From: Comamonas sp. 26
GTDB taxonomy: Bacteria; Pseudomonadota; Gammaproteobacteria; Burkholderiales; Burkholderiaceae_C
Length of the DNA: 64,000 bases
Assembly: GCF_002754475.1 (NCBI RefSeq)
Contig: NZ_PEFL01000001.1
Location: forward strand, 930,001-994,000
Direction of reading: 5' to 3'
In this document: in pieces, positions 39,643 to 51,034 of the stretch
Layout: every line of letters begins with the position of its first letter
Position numbering within the stretch: position 1 is the stretch's first letter
Made by a program: the position numbers and the translations under genes
Notes under the pieces: model-generated
The model's input: only the letters and a program-made list of their open reading frames with translations
What the model was told of the DNA's origin: nothing
Database searches by the model: none

Positions 39643-41400
39643 ATGCCCAGCACACCTTCTTTGACTCCAACCCCTCAATCTTCACAGCTGGGCAAAGCCA
39701 GTCCTGTCATTTTGGCTGCCGTCGTTCTGGCGCTGGCTGCAACGGGTGGGGGCTACTGGTGGTACAAGCAAAAACAGGGTGCAGGGGAGGATGCATCAGC
39801 GCAAACTGCTCCTAAATCAGGACCTGGCGGGCGCGGTGGTCGCATGGGCCCGGGTGGCCCGGGCGGTGCGGGGCAGTCCCAGCCTGTGTCTGTGGGTGTG
39901 GTGGAGCGGCGTGATATGCGCGTGCTCATCAGCGCCATAGGCACCATGAATGCGCGGGCCACGGCTGTCGTGCGGGCCAAGGTCTCGGGCGAGCTGCTCA
40001 AGCTTTATTTCAAGGAAGGTGACGAGGTCAAGGCGGGACAGTTACTGGCCGAGATTGATCCGCGCAGCTTTACCGCAGCGCTGGCGCAGGCGCAGGGATC
40101 GCTGCTGCGCGATCAGGCGCAGCTCACGAATGCGCAGCTGGATCTGAAGCGCTACAAGGATTTGCTGGCGCAAGACTCCATTGCAAGCCAGCAGGTGGAT
40201 ACACAAGAAGCGCTGGTGCGCCAGTTGCAAGGCACGGTGGCCGCAGACCAGGGTCAGGTCGATGCGGCCAAGCTGCAGCTGAGCTACACCAAGATCACGG
40301 CACCCATCTCGGGTCGTCTGGGTCTGCGTCAGGCCGACCTTGGGAATGTGGTCAACCCCTCGGATACCAACGGGCTGGTGACGATTGCGCAGGTGCGGCC
40401 TATCGATGCGGTCTTCTCCATCCCCGAAGCCCATGTCAGCACCTTGGCCCAGCAATTGAGCGCAGGCCAGCCCATGCCGGTGGAGCTGTGGGACCGCGAG
40501 CAAAAGCAGATTTTGGCCAAGGGCCTGCTCAATGCGCTGGACAACAGCATTGACACGACCACCGGCACCGTCAAGGCCAAGGCCGCTTTTGACAATACCG
40601 AGCGCAGGCTGTTTGCCAATCAGTTTGTCAATGTCAAGCTGCAGGTGCGTCAGCTCGATCAGGTGCTGGCCGTTCCGGCCAATGCCGTTCAGAACAACTA
40701 TGTGTATCTGGTCAAGCCCGATAACACCGTCACCCAGCGCAAGATCACCGTGGGTGTGGCTGATGGTGACTTTGTCAGCGTGCGCGGCGAGCTGGAGCCG
40801 GGCGACAAGGTGGTGACCGACGGTATCGACCGCTTGCGTGAAGGCGCTCAGGTCACGGTGGTGGATTCTGAAAAGGTCAAAAAGGTCGATCAGGCCGTGC
40901 AGGACGCCGCCGGCCAGCCGCGCGGCATGCGCAACCTGACGCCTGAGCAGCGCGAAAAACTCTCCAAGATGACACCTGACGAGCGCAAGGCCTTCTTCCA
41001 GAAGCTGCGCGCCGAGCGTGGTGCCAATGGCGCAAATGCGGGGCCAGGAGCAGCCCCAGCCGGTGAAGGCCGCAGCGGAGATCAGCCCCGCAAGCCTGAG
41101 GCACAGGGCAAAGCGGGAGCTGCAGAGCCAGCCAAGCCTCAACAAGCTCAGCCGGAATCGGCAGCACCTGCGGCACAGCGTGCTGAAGGACGTGGAGAGC
41201 GCGGTGGTGAAGGCAGAGTCGAGGAACGAGGCGAAGGGCGGGGCGACCGTCCCCAGCTGACCCCCGACCAGCGCGAGAAGCTGGATGCCATGTCGCCTGA
41301 AGAGCGCAAGGCCTTCTTCCAGAAAATGCGTGCCGAGCGTGAAGCCAAGGGCGAAGCCAGTGGTAACGCAAATGGTGGCGCAAACAGCGCAGGCCGCTAA
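39643..41400 (+). CDS. mdtA: RND efflux periplasmic adaptor with LTxxQ-like tail (MdtA-type)
   Basis: A 585-residue membrane-fusion protein. The N-terminal anchor is near residues 18-37, followed by a Gly-rich linker. The lipoyl/hairpin/barrel domains follow (VVERRDMRVLISAIGTMNA, GELLKLYFKEGDEVKAGQLLAEIDPR, SYTKITAPISGRLGLRQ). The final 155 residues are unusual: low-complexity Ala/Gly/Glu-rich sequence containing two copies of a unit, LTPEQREKLSKMTPDERKAF and LTPDQREKLDAMSPEERKAF (40936-41025 and 41256-41345). These resemble the LTxxQ motif of Spy/CpxP chaperones. MdtA normally ends without this tail. First gene of the efflux operon; ATG 39643 has no strong RBS. Confidence 0.9.
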   Translation: MPSTPSLTPTPQSSQLGKASPVILAAVVLALAATGGGYWWYKQKQGAGEDASAQTAPKSGPGGRGGRMGPGGPGGAGQSQPVSVGVVERRDMRVLISAIGTMNARATAVVRAKVSGELLKLYFKEGDEVKAGQLLAEIDPRSFTAALAQAQGSLLRDQAQLTNAQLDLKRYKDLLAQDSIASQQVDTQEALVRQLQGTVAADQGQVDAAKLQLSYTKITAPISGRLGLRQADLGNVVNPSDTNGLVTIAQVRPIDAVFSIPEAHVSTLAQQLSAGQPMPVELWDREQKQILAKGLLNALDNSIDTTTGTVKAKAAFDNTERRLFANQFVNVKLQVRQLDQVLAVPANAVQNNYVYLVKPDNTVTQRKITVGVADGDFVSVRGELEPGDKVVTDGIDRLREGAQVTVVDSEKVKKVDQAVQDAAGQPRGMRNLTPEQREKLSKMTPDERKAFFQKLRAERGANGANAGPGAAPAGEGRSGDQPRKPEAQGKAGAAEPAKPQQAQPESAAPAAQRAEGRGERGGEGRVEERGEGRGDRPQLTPDQREKLDAMSPEERKAFFQKMRAEREAKGEASGNANGGANSAGR

Positions 41401-41424
41401 GCATAGGCAGAAGCTGCGGCCATC

Positions 41425-44400
41425 ATGAATATCTCGCGCATCTTTATTCTTAGACCCATTGCCACCAGCTTGCTGATGGTCGCGGTGCTGATTGCGGGCA
41501 TTCTTGCCTACCGACTGTTGCCCATCTCAGCTCTGCCCGAGGTGGACTACCCCACGATTCAGGTCACCACGCTTTATCCGGGCGCCAGTCCTGATGTGAT
41601 GACCTCCAACGTCACAGCGCCGCTTGAGCGGCAGTTTGGTCAGATGCCGGGGCTGGACCAGATGTCGTCCACCAGCTCTGGTGGCGCATCGGTCATTAAC
41701 CTGCGCTTCTCGCTGTCCATGTCCATGGACGTGGCCGAGCAGCAGGTGCAGGCCGCCATCAACGCCGGCAGCAATTTGCTGCCCAGCGACCTGCCCATGC
41801 CCCCGTTGTACAGCAAGGTCAACCCGGCTGATGCGCCGGTGTTGACGCTGGCCATCAGCTCGCCTTCGCAGCCCGTTATCAAGATCAATGATCTGGTGGA
41901 AAACCGGCTTGCGCCCAAGCTCTCGCAGGTCAAGGGCGTGGGTCTGGTTGCCATTGCCGGTGCGCGCCGCCCTGCGGTGCGCATTCAGGCCAACCCTGCG
42001 GCACTGGCCAGCTTTGGCATGACGCTTGATGATGTGCGCTCTGCCATCTCAGCGGCCAACGTCAAGACCGCCAAGGGCAGTTTTGACGGCCCTAACCGCG
42101 CATCCACCATCGATGCCAACGACCAGATGCAGTCTGCGGCCGAGTACCGCAATCTCATCATCGCCTTTAAAAACGGCAACCCCGTGCGCTTGTCCGATGT
42201 GGCGCAGACCGTGGATGACGCCGAAAACACCCGCCTTGCCGCTTGGTCGGGCACGCCAGACACGGGTTCCAAATCGGCAGTGATTTTGAACATTCGCCGT
42301 CAGCCCGGTGCCAACGTGATCGACACGGTTGATGCCATCAAGGCTTTGCTGCCTCAGCTCAAGGAAACGCTGCCAGCCTCCATCGATGTGCAGGTGCTGA
42401 CGGATCGCACCGTGACCATCCGCGCCTCGGTCGAGGACATGCAGTTTGAACTGGGCCTGGCCATTGCTCTGGTGGTGATGGTGATTTTCCTGTTCCTGCG
42501 CAGCGCTTCGGCCACGCTGATCCCTAGCGTGGCGGTGCCGCTGTCGCTGATAGGCACCTTTGGTGTCATGTATCTGGCCGGCTACTCCATCAACAACCTC
42601 ACGTTGATGGCGCTGACCATCTCCACAGGCTTTGTGGTGGACGATGCCATTGTGATGATAGAGAACATCGCCCGCTATGTGGAAAAGGGCGAGCCACCCA
42701 TGCAGGCCGCGCTCAAGGGGGCCAAGCAGATCGGCTTCACCATCATCTCGCTGACCATCTCTTTAGTGGCGGTGCTGATTCCATTGCTGTTCATGGGCGA
42801 CGTAGTGGGGCGTCTGTTCCACGAATTCGCCATCACCATGACGGTGGCGATTCTGATCTCGGCCGTGGTCTCTCTCACGCTCACGCCGATGCTGTGCGCG
42901 CGCTTGCTGCGCCACAAGCCTGAGGCCGAGCAGGCTGCAGAATCCAAAGGCATGGGCGCGGCCATTGCACGTTTCTTTGACAAAGTGATTGCTGAATACG
43001 GCCGCATGCTGACCTGGGTGCTGAACCACAGCAAGCTGACCTGGCTGGTGTTTCTGGCCACGCTGGCCGTGACGGTGCTGCTGTATTTCGTCGTGCCCAA
43101 GGGCTTTTTCCCCGAGCAGGACACGGGCACGATTGCCGCGACCACCGAGGCCGATCAGTCCATCTCGTTCGCTGCCATGGCCGAGCGCCAGCAGGCGCTG
43201 GCCGATCAGTTACTCAAAGACCCGGCCGTGGCTTCCATCTCGTCCTTTATTGGCGTGGATGGCACCAACACCACGCTCAACACTGGCCGCATTCAGATCG
43301 ACCTCAAGCCCCATGCTAAGCGCGATACCTTGCCCGTAGTGCTCAATCGTCTGGCCGAAGATGCGCAGCATGTACCAGGCATTCGCCTCTACGCCCAGCC
43401 CGTGCAGGATTTGACGATTGAAGACCGGCAAGCGCGCACCCAGTACCAGCTGCTGCTGTCTTCGCCCGACATGACACAGCTGATGGCCAGCACCAAGGCG
43501 CTGGTTGAAAAACTGCAGCAACTGCCCGAGCTGCTGGATGTGAGCAGCGATCTGCAGAACCAGGGCCGTCAGGCCTATGTGCAGATTGACCGTGCGCAGG
43601 CCAGCCGTCTGGGTGTGACGGTGGCATCGGTGGATTCAGCTCTTTACAACGCGTTTGGACAGCGGCTGATCTCCACCATCTTCACCCAGTCCAACCAGTA
43701 CCGCGTGGTGCTGGAAGTGGCGCCACAGTTCAAGGTGGGCCCCGAGGCATTACAGACCATTTATGCCGCATCCTCCACCGGCGCTCCCGTGCCGTTGTCG
43801 TCGATTGCCAAGGTGAGTGAGCGTCCCATGGCGCTGGCTGTCAACCACGTGGGCCAGTTGCCTGCGGCCACTATCTCCTTTAACACCGCACAAGGCGTGT
43901 CGTTGGGCCATGCGGTGGATGCATCCAAGCAAGTCATTCAGACCTTGCGTGATGAAGGGCAGATTCCGCTGTCGGTGGATGCGCAGTTCCAGGGCGCAGC
44001 ACTGGCGTTTCAGGCTTCGCTGTCCAACACGCTGCTCTTGGTGCTGGCGGCTGTGATCACCATGTATATCGTGCTGGGTGTGCTCTATGAAAGCACGATT
44101 CACCCGATCACGATTCTCTCCACTCTGCCATCGGCTGGCGTCGGTGCCCTGCTGGCTTTGCTGGTTGCGGGGCTGGATCTGGACATCATTGCCATCATCG
44201 GCATCATCTTGCTGATTGGTATCGTCAAGAAGAACGCCATCATGATGATTGACTTCGCGCTGGATGCCCAGCGTGAAGAGGGCATGAATGCGCGCGATGC
44301 CATCTATCAGGCCTGCCTGCTGCGTTTTCGCCCCATCATCATGACCACGCTGGCCGCCTTGCTGAGTGCGCTGCCCATGATGCTGGGTTCTGGGGTGGGC

Positions 44401-44607
44401 AGCGAGCTGCGCCACCCGCTGGGCGTAACCTTGGTGGGCGGTCTGCTGGTCAGCCAGTTGCTGACACTGTTCACCACCCCTGTTATCTATCTGACCTTTG
44501 AGAGCTGGGCTGAGAACTGGCGTACCAAACGCGGCCTGTCTGCCGTCAAGCATCTGCCGCATTCCGAAGCGGAAGTCATGGCTGAGCAGGGTGGAACAAA
44601 GCCATGA
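41425..44607 (+). CDS. mdtB: RND multidrug efflux permease, MdtB-type
   Basis: A 1060-residue inner-membrane proton-driven pump with 12 membrane helices and two large periplasmic loops. It opens with [21 protein letters not shown], has the helix-4 proton-relay Asp pair in [13 protein letters not shown], and ends in the [15 protein letters not shown] region. It pairs with the next gene to form a heteromultimeric pump as in E. coli MdtBC. 24 bp after the adaptor gene. Substrates such as bile salts and novobiocin are known for MdtABC, but not shown here. Confidence 0.95.
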   Translation: MNISRIFILRPIATSLLMVAVLIAGILAYRLLPISALPEVDYPTIQVTTLYPGASPDVMTSNVTAPLERQFGQMPGLDQMSSTSSGGASVINLRFSLSMSMDVAEQQVQAAINAGSNLLPSDLPMPPLYSKVNPADAPVLTLAISSPSQPVIKINDLVENRLAPKLSQVKGVGLVAIAGARRPAVRIQANPAALASFGMTLDDVRSAISAANVKTAKGSFDGPNRASTIDANDQMQSAAEYRNLIIAFKNGNPVRLSDVAQTVDDAENTRLAAWSGTPDTGSKSAVILNIRRQPGANVIDTVDAIKALLPQLKETLPASIDVQVLTDRTVTIRASVEDMQFELGLAIALVVMVIFLFLRSASATLIPSVAVPLSLIGTFGVMYLAGYSINNLTLMALTISTGFVVDDAIVMIENIARYVEKGEPPMQAALKGAKQIGFTIISLTISLVAVLIPLLFMGDVVGRLFHEFAITMTVAILISAVVSLTLTPMLCARLLRHKPEAEQAAESKGMGAAIARFFDKVIAEYGRMLTWVLNHSKLTWLVFLATLAVTVLLYFVVPKGFFPEQDTGTIAATTEADQSISFAAMAERQQALADQLLKDPAVASISSFIGVDGTNTTLNTGRIQIDLKPHAKRDTLPVVLNRLAEDAQHVPGIRLYAQPVQDLTIEDRQARTQYQLLLSSPDMTQLMASTKALVEKLQQLPELLDVSSDLQNQGRQAYVQIDRAQASRLGVTVASVDSALYNAFGQRLISTIFTQSNQYRVVLEVAPQFKVGPEALQTIYAASSTGAPVPLSSIAKVSERPMALAVNHVGQLPAATISFNTAQGVSLGHAVDASKQVIQTLRDEGQIPLSVDAQFQGAALAFQASLSNTLLLVLAAVITMYIVLGVLYESTIHPITILSTLPSAGVGALLALLVAGLDLDIIAIIGIILLIGIVKKNAIMMIDFALDAQREEGMNARDAIYQACLLRFRPIIMTTLAALLSALPMMLGSGVGSELRHPLGVTLVGGLLVSQLLTLFTTPVIYLTFESWAENWRTKRGLSAVKHLPHSEAEVMAEQGGTKP

Positions 44608-47600
44608 GCATTTCCACGCCTTTCATCTTTCGCCCCATCGCCACCATCTTGCTGACCATAGGTATGGCGCTGGTGGGTGGCGTGGCCTACTTTCTGCTGC
44701 CCGTGGCCCCGCTGCCGCAGGTGGACTACCCGACGATCTCTGTCACCGCCAGTTTGCCTGGCGCCGCCCCTGACACCATGGCAGCCACCGTGGCCACCCC
44801 GCTTGAGCGGGCGCTGGGCGCGATTGCGGGCGTCAACGAGATGACGTCCAGCTCCAGCATGGGCAACACGCGCATTACGCTGCAGTTTGACCTGACGCGC
44901 ACGGTCGATAGCGCGGCCCATGATGTGCAGGCCGCTATCAACGCGGCGCGCACTCTGCTGCCATCCGGCATGCCCAGCAACCCGACCTACCGCAAGGTGA
45001 ACCCGGCAGATGCGCCCATCATGATTTTGGCGTTGACGTCTGAATCGCTGACCCGTGGCCAGATGTATGACGCGGCCAGCACGGTGCTGGCGCAGAAGCT
45101 GGCGCAAGTGGATGGCGTGGGGCAGGCCTCGATCAACGGCGGCGCCTTGCCCGCCGTGCGCGTGGAGCTGGACCCGGTGCGGCTGGCTGCCAAAGGCGTG
45201 TCGCTGGATTCCGTGCGTACGGCCATCACTTCCACCAACGCCAACCGCCCGCTGGGCGCGGTAGAGCGTGAAGACCAATACTGGCAGGTTGCCACCAACG
45301 ACCAGGCCCGCACTGCTGCTGAATATGCCCCGCTGGTGCTGCGCTGGAACAACGGCAACGCCGTGCGTTTGTCCGATGTGGCAGACGTTAGCGACTCTGT
45401 GCAGGATGTGCGCAACTATGGCGTGATGAACGGCAAGCCTGCGGTGCTGCTGCAAGTCTTCAAGCAGCCGGATGCGAATATTTTGCAGTCCGTGGACAAG
45501 GTGCGCGCCATGCTGCCGCAGCTCAGGGCCTCCATCAATCCAGCCATTGATGTGACGGTGATCTCGGACCGCACGCCCACGCTGCGAGCCTCGGTCAAAG
45601 AGGTGCAGAACTCGCTGCTGATTTCGGTGGCGCTGGTCATCATGGTTGTGTTCGTCTTTTTGCGCCGCCTGCGCGCCACGCTGATTCCGGCTGTGGCCGT
45701 GCCCGCATCGCTGCTGGGCACTTTCGGCATCATGTATCTGTGCGGCTACACGCTGGATAACCTCTCGCTGATGGCGCTGACGGTGGCAGCCGGCTTTGTG
45801 GTTGACGACGCCATCGTGGTGCTTGAAAACGTCATGCGCCACATGGAGCGCGGCAAGAGCGCCATGCAGGCGGCCATTGAAGGTGCCCGCGAGATTGGCT
45901 TTACCGTGGTCTCCATGAGCCTGTCTTTGATCGCCGTGTTCGTGCCCATTTTGTTCATGGCGGGCGTGGTGGGGCGGTTCTTTCGTGAGTTTGCCGTGGT
46001 CATGTCGGCAGCCATTCTGGTGTCCATGATCATCTCGCTGACCACCACCCCCATGATGTGTGCAGCTCTGCTGCGCACGCCCGCCGAAGAAGAGCGCCGC
46101 CGCGCCGAGCGCGCCAAGAGCCCGTTCTCGCGCCGCTGGGATACCTTCTGGCTGCGTGTCTCGCAGGCAATGGATCATTTCGAAAAAGGGCTGACCGCGC
46201 TGTACCGCAAGTCTCTGGCATGGGGTCTGCGCCACCAGCCCGTGGTGATGGCGGCCTTGGTCGCGGTCATTGGCCTCAATGTCTATCTCTACACGGCCAT
46301 TGAAAAAGGCTTTATGCCCAGCGAGGATACGGGTCGCGTCATGGGCTTTATCCGCGCTGACCAGTCCACATCCTTTCAGGCCATGGAGCGCCGTATCAAG
46401 CGTTTTCTGGATGTCGTGCAGCAGGACCCGGCTGTGGAATATGTGACCGGCTTTACCGGCGGCGGTCAGGCCAACTCGGGCAATATGTTCATGTCGCTCA
46501 AGCCCATGGCCGAGCGCAAGGTTTCCAGCGACGAAGTCATCAACCGCCTGCGTGAAAAGCTCAAGAACGAGCCGGGTGCGCGCCTGTTCATGGTGACCCA
46601 GAGCGATGTGCGCATCGGCGGACGGCAAAGCATGTCGGCCTATCAGTACACGCTGCAGGCCGACGACACGGCCGAGCTGCGCCTGTGGGAGCCGCGCATT
46701 CGCCAGGTGCTCTCCACCCTGCCCGAGCTGACCGATGTCAACAGCGATGTGCAGGACAACGGCGTGCAGACCATGCTGGTGATCGACCGCGATCAGGCCA
46801 CGCGCCTGGGGCTGACGGTTTCGCAGATCGACAACACGCTGAATGATGCCTTTGGTCAGCGTCAGGTGGGCGTGATCTACAACCCGCTGAACCAGTACCG
46901 GGTGGTGATGACGGCATCAACCCAGTATCTGCAGAGCCCGGAAGCACTGCGCGGCTTCTTCTTTGTCAACAGCGCGGGCCAGCAGATTCCGCTGACGGCG
47001 TTTGCCAAGATCACCACATCGACCACGCCACTGTCTGTGCAGCACCAGAGCGGCACGCCAGCCAGCACGGTGAGCTACAACCTCGCACCGAATATCTCCC
47101 TGTCGCAGGCGAACGATGCAATTCGCAATGCCATGGTGGAGCTGGGTGTGCCCGTGTCGATTCGCGGCAGCTTCAGTGGTTCGGCCGGGGCCTTCCAGCA
47201 GATGCTGGCCGGGCAGCCGCTGCTCATTCTGGCCGCCATCATCACCATCTATCTGGTGCTGGGCATCCTCTATGAAAACCTGGTGCACCCGCTGACGATT
47301 CTGTCCACGCTGCCATCCGCAGGTGTGGGCGCTCTTCTGGCGCTGATGCTGTTCAAGACCGAGTTTTCGCTGATCGCCTTTATCGGTGTCATCTTGCTCA
47401 TCGGGCTTGTCAAGAAAAACGCCATCATGATGATCGACTTCGCGCTGGAGCGAGAAAAGGGCGGCCACGCCACAGCTGCGCAGGCCATTTACCGCGCCTG
47501 CAATCTGCGGCTGCGCCCGATTCTGATGACAACCATGGCTGCCTTGTTTGGCGCGCTGCCCCTGGCGTTGGGTCGTGGTGATGGTGCGGAGCTGCGCCAG

Positions 47601-47777
47601 CCGCTGGGCATTGCGATTGTGGGTGGTCTGCTGCTTAGCCAGTTGCTCACGCTCTACACCACGCCCGTGGTCTATGTATTGCTGGACCGTGCACGCAATC
47701 GTGTCATGCGCCTTTGCTCACGTGCTCCCAAGGCACAGCAAAAAGCAGTTGTCGCCGCCGTGGCCGAGGTGAAGTGA
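44604..47777 (+). CDS. mdtC: RND multidrug efflux permease, MdtC-type
   Basis: A 1057-residue paralog of the preceding pump. It opens [20 protein letters not shown], has [13 protein letters not shown] as the proton-relay helix, and [15 protein letters not shown] in the C-terminal half. Its ATG overlaps the mdtB stop by 4 bases, so the subunits should be made in fixed ratio. MdtC is the more drug-binding subunit and MdtB the more proton-translocating one in E. coli; this assignment is by order. Confidence 0.95.
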   Translation: MSISTPFIFRPIATILLTIGMALVGGVAYFLLPVAPLPQVDYPTISVTASLPGAAPDTMAATVATPLERALGAIAGVNEMTSSSSMGNTRITLQFDLTRTVDSAAHDVQAAINAARTLLPSGMPSNPTYRKVNPADAPIMILALTSESLTRGQMYDAASTVLAQKLAQVDGVGQASINGGALPAVRVELDPVRLAAKGVSLDSVRTAITSTNANRPLGAVEREDQYWQVATNDQARTAAEYAPLVLRWNNGNAVRLSDVADVSDSVQDVRNYGVMNGKPAVLLQVFKQPDANILQSVDKVRAMLPQLRASINPAIDVTVISDRTPTLRASVKEVQNSLLISVALVIMVVFVFLRRLRATLIPAVAVPASLLGTFGIMYLCGYTLDNLSLMALTVAAGFVVDDAIVVLENVMRHMERGKSAMQAAIEGAREIGFTVVSMSLSLIAVFVPILFMAGVVGRFFREFAVVMSAAILVSMIISLTTTPMMCAALLRTPAEEERRRAERAKSPFSRRWDTFWLRVSQAMDHFEKGLTALYRKSLAWGLRHQPVVMAALVAVIGLNVYLYTAIEKGFMPSEDTGRVMGFIRADQSTSFQAMERRIKRFLDVVQQDPAVEYVTGFTGGGQANSGNMFMSLKPMAERKVSSDEVINRLREKLKNEPGARLFMVTQSDVRIGGRQSMSAYQYTLQADDTAELRLWEPRIRQVLSTLPELTDVNSDVQDNGVQTMLVIDRDQATRLGLTVSQIDNTLNDAFGQRQVGVIYNPLNQYRVVMTASTQYLQSPEALRGFFFVNSAGQQIPLTAFAKITTSTTPLSVQHQSGTPASTVSYNLAPNISLSQANDAIRNAMVELGVPVSIRGSFSGSAGAFQQMLAGQPLLILAAIITIYLVLGILYENLVHPLTILSTLPSAGVGALLALMLFKTEFSLIAFIGVILLIGLVKKNAIMMIDFALEREKGGHATAAQAIYRACNLRLRPILMTTMAALFGALPLALGRGDGAELRQPLGIAIVGGLLLSQLLTLYTTPVVYVLLDRARNRVMRLCSRAPKAQQKAVVAAVAEVK

Positions 47778-47778
47778 G

Positions 47779-49356
47779 ATGAATATGTCCACACAGTTTT
47801 TGAATCAAATCGGCCTCAAGCCCAATCAGGTAAAGCGCAAGCAGCTCACTTTTATGAAGAAATCCGCCATGGCGCTGCCTCGCTCGCTTCCCCGGCTATT
47901 GCCGATTGTTGCAGCTGTTTTGCTGGCGGCATGCTCCACCCAGCCTGCCTATGAAGTCCCCAAGCTGGATGTGCCCGCTCAGTTCAAGGAAGCCACGCCT
48001 CAGGCGGCACAGTTTGGCGTGTGGCAACCCGCGCAGACCGTGGCAGGCAGCCCTGCAGTCACCGTGCCTGATCAGTGGTGGACGGTGTATGGCGACGCCG
48101 TGCTCAACCAGTTGCAAGATGCCGCTGCCGCAGGCAACCCCAGCGTGGAGCAGGCCGTGGCCCGCCTGCGCTCGGCGCAAGCCGCAATCGCCAGCAGCCG
48201 GGCTGCGCAGTTGCCCACGCTCAGCACCACGGGCAGCGGCACGCGTGCGCTGACGGGGGGCGGCACCTACAGCAACACCAATGGCGATAACGTGGCCCGT
48301 AGCGGCAGCATCAACAACAACTTCTCGTTGGGCTTGAGCGCCAGCTGGGAGCTGGACTTGTGGGGCAAGCTGTCGGGCGCAGTCGATGCCAGCCGTGCCT
48401 CGGCCCAGGCCAGTGCGGATGATCTGGCGGCGGCCCGCCTGTCGGCTCAGGCATCGGTGGCGCAGACCTATTTCTCGCTGCGTGCTGCAGAGTCGCAGAT
48501 GCAATTTTTGCAGGAGAGTCTGGACGCCTATGCGCAAAGTCTGAAGCTGACGCAAAACCGTTACCAGTCGGGCGTGGTGTCCTCTGCCGATGTGGCGCAG
48601 GCCCAGTCGCAGTACAAAAGCACGCAGGCCAGCTTGCTGGATGCACAGATCACCCGCGCGCAGTACGAGCACGCACTGGCCGCCTTGCTGGGAAAGGCTC
48701 CGGCGCAGTTCAGCCTGCCGGTGACCGCAGTGCTGCCCACGCCGCCCGTGGTGCCTGAAATGCTGGCATCCACCCTGCTGGAGCGTCGCCCCGACATAGC
48801 GGCGGCAGAGCGCCGCGTGGCCATGGCCAATGCACAGGTGGGCGTGGCGCGTGCGGCGTTCTTCCCCTCACTTACCCTGTCAGCATCGGGTGGTTATCGC
48901 AACTCCATCCTGTCTGATCTGCTCAATGCGCCCAATCTGTTCTGGTCGCTGGGCCCTGCGCTGGCCATGAGCCTTTTTGATGGCGGTGCGCGCTCGGCGG
49001 CTGTTGAGTCGGCCCGTGCCACGCTGGACCTGAATGCCGCGACCTACAAGCAGACCGTGCTGACGGCGCTGCAGGAGGTGGAAGACAATCTGGTCGCGGC
49101 CGTCAATCTGGCGCAGGAGGAACAGGTGCAGACCGAGGCCCTGGTGGCGGCGCAGAAGTCGCTCACGGTGGCCAACAACCAGTACAAGGCCGGCATCGTG
49201 GCCTATCTGAATGTGCTCTCGGCCCAGACTTCGGTGCTGAGTGCGCAAAACACGCTCAACAATGTCAAAAACCGCAGGCTGACGGCAGTAAATACCTTGC
49301 TCAAGAATGTGGCCGGCCGCTGGGAGCCGCTGAACGTCCCAGCACGTAAAGACTGA
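47779..49356 (+). CDS. Outer-membrane efflux channel (NodT/OprM-type lipoprotein)
   Basis: A 525-residue TolC-like protein from ATG 47779, one base after the mdtC stop. A start at ATG 47854 (MKKSAMALP) would place the lipobox LLAACS after a 26-residue signal peptide, which is the more typical length. The channel region has two duplicated helical barrels, with LNQLQDAAAAGNPSVEQAVARLRSAQA, LSASWELDLWGKLSGAVDASRA and LLERRPDIAAAERRVAMANAQVG. It completes the tripartite pump in the outer membrane. Last gene of the operon. Confidence 0.93.
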   Translation: MNMSTQFLNQIGLKPNQVKRKQLTFMKKSAMALPRSLPRLLPIVAAVLLAACSTQPAYEVPKLDVPAQFKEATPQAAQFGVWQPAQTVAGSPAVTVPDQWWTVYGDAVLNQLQDAAAAGNPSVEQAVARLRSAQAAIASSRAAQLPTLSTTGSGTRALTGGGTYSNTNGDNVARSGSINNNFSLGLSASWELDLWGKLSGAVDASRASAQASADDLAAARLSAQASVAQTYFSLRAAESQMQFLQESLDAYAQSLKLTQNRYQSGVVSSADVAQAQSQYKSTQASLLDAQITRAQYEHALAALLGKAPAQFSLPVTAVLPTPPVVPEMLASTLLERRPDIAAAERRVAMANAQVGVARAAFFPSLTLSASGGYRNSILSDLLNAPNLFWSLGPALAMSLFDGGARSAAVESARATLDLNAATYKQTVLTALQEVEDNLVAAVNLAQEEQVQTEALVAAQKSLTVANNQYKAGIVAYLNVLSAQTSVLSAQNTLNNVKNRRLTAVNTLLKNVAGRWEPLNVPARKD

Positions 49357-49429
49357 GAAAGAGTGAGTTCACTGTGCAGGCTTGCGCTCTGGGTTACAAC
49401 TAGCACTGTTTTGTTGTGAAGATCACGCC

Positions 49430-49753
49430 ATGAGCATTGCTGTTTTTTACCTGCGTAATTCCGAGCCCGAGGGCCAGACGCCTGCCTGGCAGTCGCAATG
49501 CCAGGCCTTTTCTGATACGCAGATGGGCGAGGCGCTGGCGCTGTGCCAGCTGCTGCGCAAGGACCAGAGCAACGCCCATGTCGTCATCTCGTCAGAGCTG
49601 CGCGACATGGTCGGCCTGGTGGGCGTTTCTGCCGTGGAAGACGGCAAGACGCCCGATGGTTTTGACTATCAGTGGAGCAAGGCAGGCCGTGCCGGTGCCA
49701 GCCGCAAGAACGCTACTGCCGCGCCCAAGCGCAAGCAGGACATGGATAACTGA
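49430..49753 (+). CDS. Small conserved-type protein of unknown function
   Basis: A 107-residue protein with no signal peptide or membrane helix. It begins MSIAVFYLRNSEPEGQTPAWQ and has a predicted alpha/beta middle (MGEALALCQLLRKDQSNAHVVISSELRDMVGLVGV). It ends in a basic Lys/Arg tail (KNATAAPKRKQ). The frame from 49382 adds a leader without an RBS. I recognise no family. Located 73 bp after the efflux operon; a possible minor partner, but the gap and lack of coupling argue against. Confidence 0.7.
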   Translation: MSIAVFYLRNSEPEGQTPAWQSQCQAFSDTQMGEALALCQLLRKDQSNAHVVISSELRDMVGLVGVSAVEDGKTPDGFDYQWSKAGRAGASRKNATAAPKRKQDMDN

Positions 49754-49796
49754 AGTGCGGCGGTTTCTGGCCCGTCCAAATGTCACTGCCTCACCA

Positions 49797-49920
49797 AGAG
49801 CGACTAACGCAAGCCAGTAAACCGCAGCTTGACGGTTGAGACGAGACGCGAAGCCGCAGGCAGTACCAAAGTACGACAAGGCGAAGCAAAGACCTATCAA
49901 GGCTTGCGTTAGTGGCTCTA
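49797..49920 (+). repeat. Family B repeat element (copy 2)
   Basis: The core GTTGAGACGAGACGCGAAGC, CGCAGGCAGTACCAAAGTAC and GACAAGGCGAAGC lies at 49834-49890. Outer arms GACTAACGCAAGCC (49802-49815) and GGCTTGCGTTAGT (49901-49914) are almost perfectly complementary. It lies 44 bp after the gene at 49430. Confidence 0.75.
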
Positions 49921-49936
49921 AGTCAAACGGCCTGAA

Positions 49937-50455
49937 TTAAGCGGCCTGAATTTTGCTCAGATAGCTGGCCAGCAGCTGCATGCTGCTGCTCCAGCCCACT
50001 GTCATACCGGCGTGCGAGCTGTTGAAGACCGCTTCTTCTATTGCGTCAGCATTGAGGGCCTGCCATTCGAGGTGAATGCGTGTGCCTTCAGACTCTTGAA
50101 CCAATGTGGTGGTTGACAAGGTGTACAGCGGCCATTGCGCCACCATGGGGTGACGTGTGACGCCGCCAGCGGCATCGCTGAACTGCACGACGGCGACGAT
50201 GCGCTCAGGCGCTTTCAGTTCTCTGAATGTCCATTTTCCCCACATGACAGGTGCCAGTGGCATGGCCTCGGCGCGCAAGGCATAGTGAAAGCTGCCGCCT
50301 TCGCGGGCATCGACCTCGCATTGCGTCATCACCATGCCGGGTGGGCGCATCCAGTGGCTCAGATGCTCTGCCTCGGTAAAGGCCGCGTACACCAGCTCGC
50401 GTGGAGCCTTCACGAATTTCTCGAAGACAAATGGCGCAGAGAGTCGATCAGTCAT
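49937..50455 (-). CDS. SRPBCC (AHSA1/START-like) domain protein
   Basis: A 172-residue soluble protein. It begins with PFVFEKFVKAPRELVYAAFTEAEHLSHWM, a typical SRPBCC N-terminal strand and helix pair. Next are GGSFHYALR, PERIVAVVQFSD and a C-terminal helix (SSHAGMTVGWSSSMQLLASYL). The AHSA1 type binds hydrophobic ligands or Hsp90 co-chaperones; in bacteria many are of unknown function and are often beside ArsR regulators, though none is seen here. Monocistronic. Confidence 0.88.
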   Translation of the reverse strand: MTDRLSAPFVFEKFVKAPRELVYAAFTEAEHLSHWMRPPGMVMTQCEVDAREGGSFHYALRAEAMPLAPVMWGKWTFRELKAPERIVAVVQFSDAAGGVTRHPMVAQWPLYTLSTTTLVQESEGTRIHLEWQALNADAIEEAVFNSSHAGMTVGWSSSMQLLASYLSKIQAA

Positions 50456-50552
50456 GGGGAACCCCTTTGAAAAGTCACTTCAGGCGGCCTCATTTTGCAT
50501 GGGGTGGTCATGACTTTCCAGGGGTTTAGCCCCCGTTAGCAATCCTTGTTTC

Positions 50553-50918
50553 TCAATCTTCAATGTCGAATTTCTCACGCAGTGCATCACCAAAATGAGC
50601 AGAACCGGATAGCGAGAGATTGACTGAGGTGCGGCCGGTTGCCGAGGCCTGTAGCGTCAGCTTGCCTTCGGCCTTGTCAAAGCGGGCAGCCAAAGGTTCG
50701 CCATCATCGTCCTGGGCCTGCAGGTCGTAGTCCCAGTCAAAACCGTCTTCCACAGCGCCCTGGCGGCCTGAAAACTTCTGGCTGGCCCAGCGCAGCACGG
50801 CTTCGATTTCGGCGGCCAGCGCAGGCACACGCTCGGCTTTGACGCAGGCCATGGCATCCCATGTGCCGGTGCCTTCTTCATCTTCGCTGTAGTCGAATTC
50901 CAAATAGTCCAGAGCCAT
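50553..50918 (-). CDS. Acidic protein of unknown function
   Basis: A 121-residue very acidic protein (DYLEFDYSEDEEGTG at the start; DGFDWDYDLQAQDDDGEPLAARFDKAEG in the middle). It has no membrane helix, signal peptide or Cys pair, and I recognise no family. Its ATG at 50918 is in good context for a short single-gene unit. The ABC ATPase gene at 51035 starts divergently 116 bp away. Confidence 0.75.
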   Translation of the reverse strand: MALDYLEFDYSEDEEGTGTWDAMACVKAERVPALAAEIEAVLRWASQKFSGRQGAVEDGFDWDYDLQAQDDDGEPLAARFDKAEGKLTLQASATGRTSVNLSLSGSAHFGDALREKFDIED

Positions 50919-51034
50919 GGCATATTGCGCGCTGTTGAGGGGACGCCATTGTGCCTGCGCCTTGTCTGCAGCAAGTGCGTAGGTGCTTTGGATGAAATCA
51001 GCCGTAAATCCATACTTATAAGGCGTTTCTAGCT

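Noticed and set aside
44487-46628. 713-residue minus-strand ORF in mdtC
   Set aside because: Antisense shadow rich in His, Gln and Arg; covers the overlap of two certain genes.
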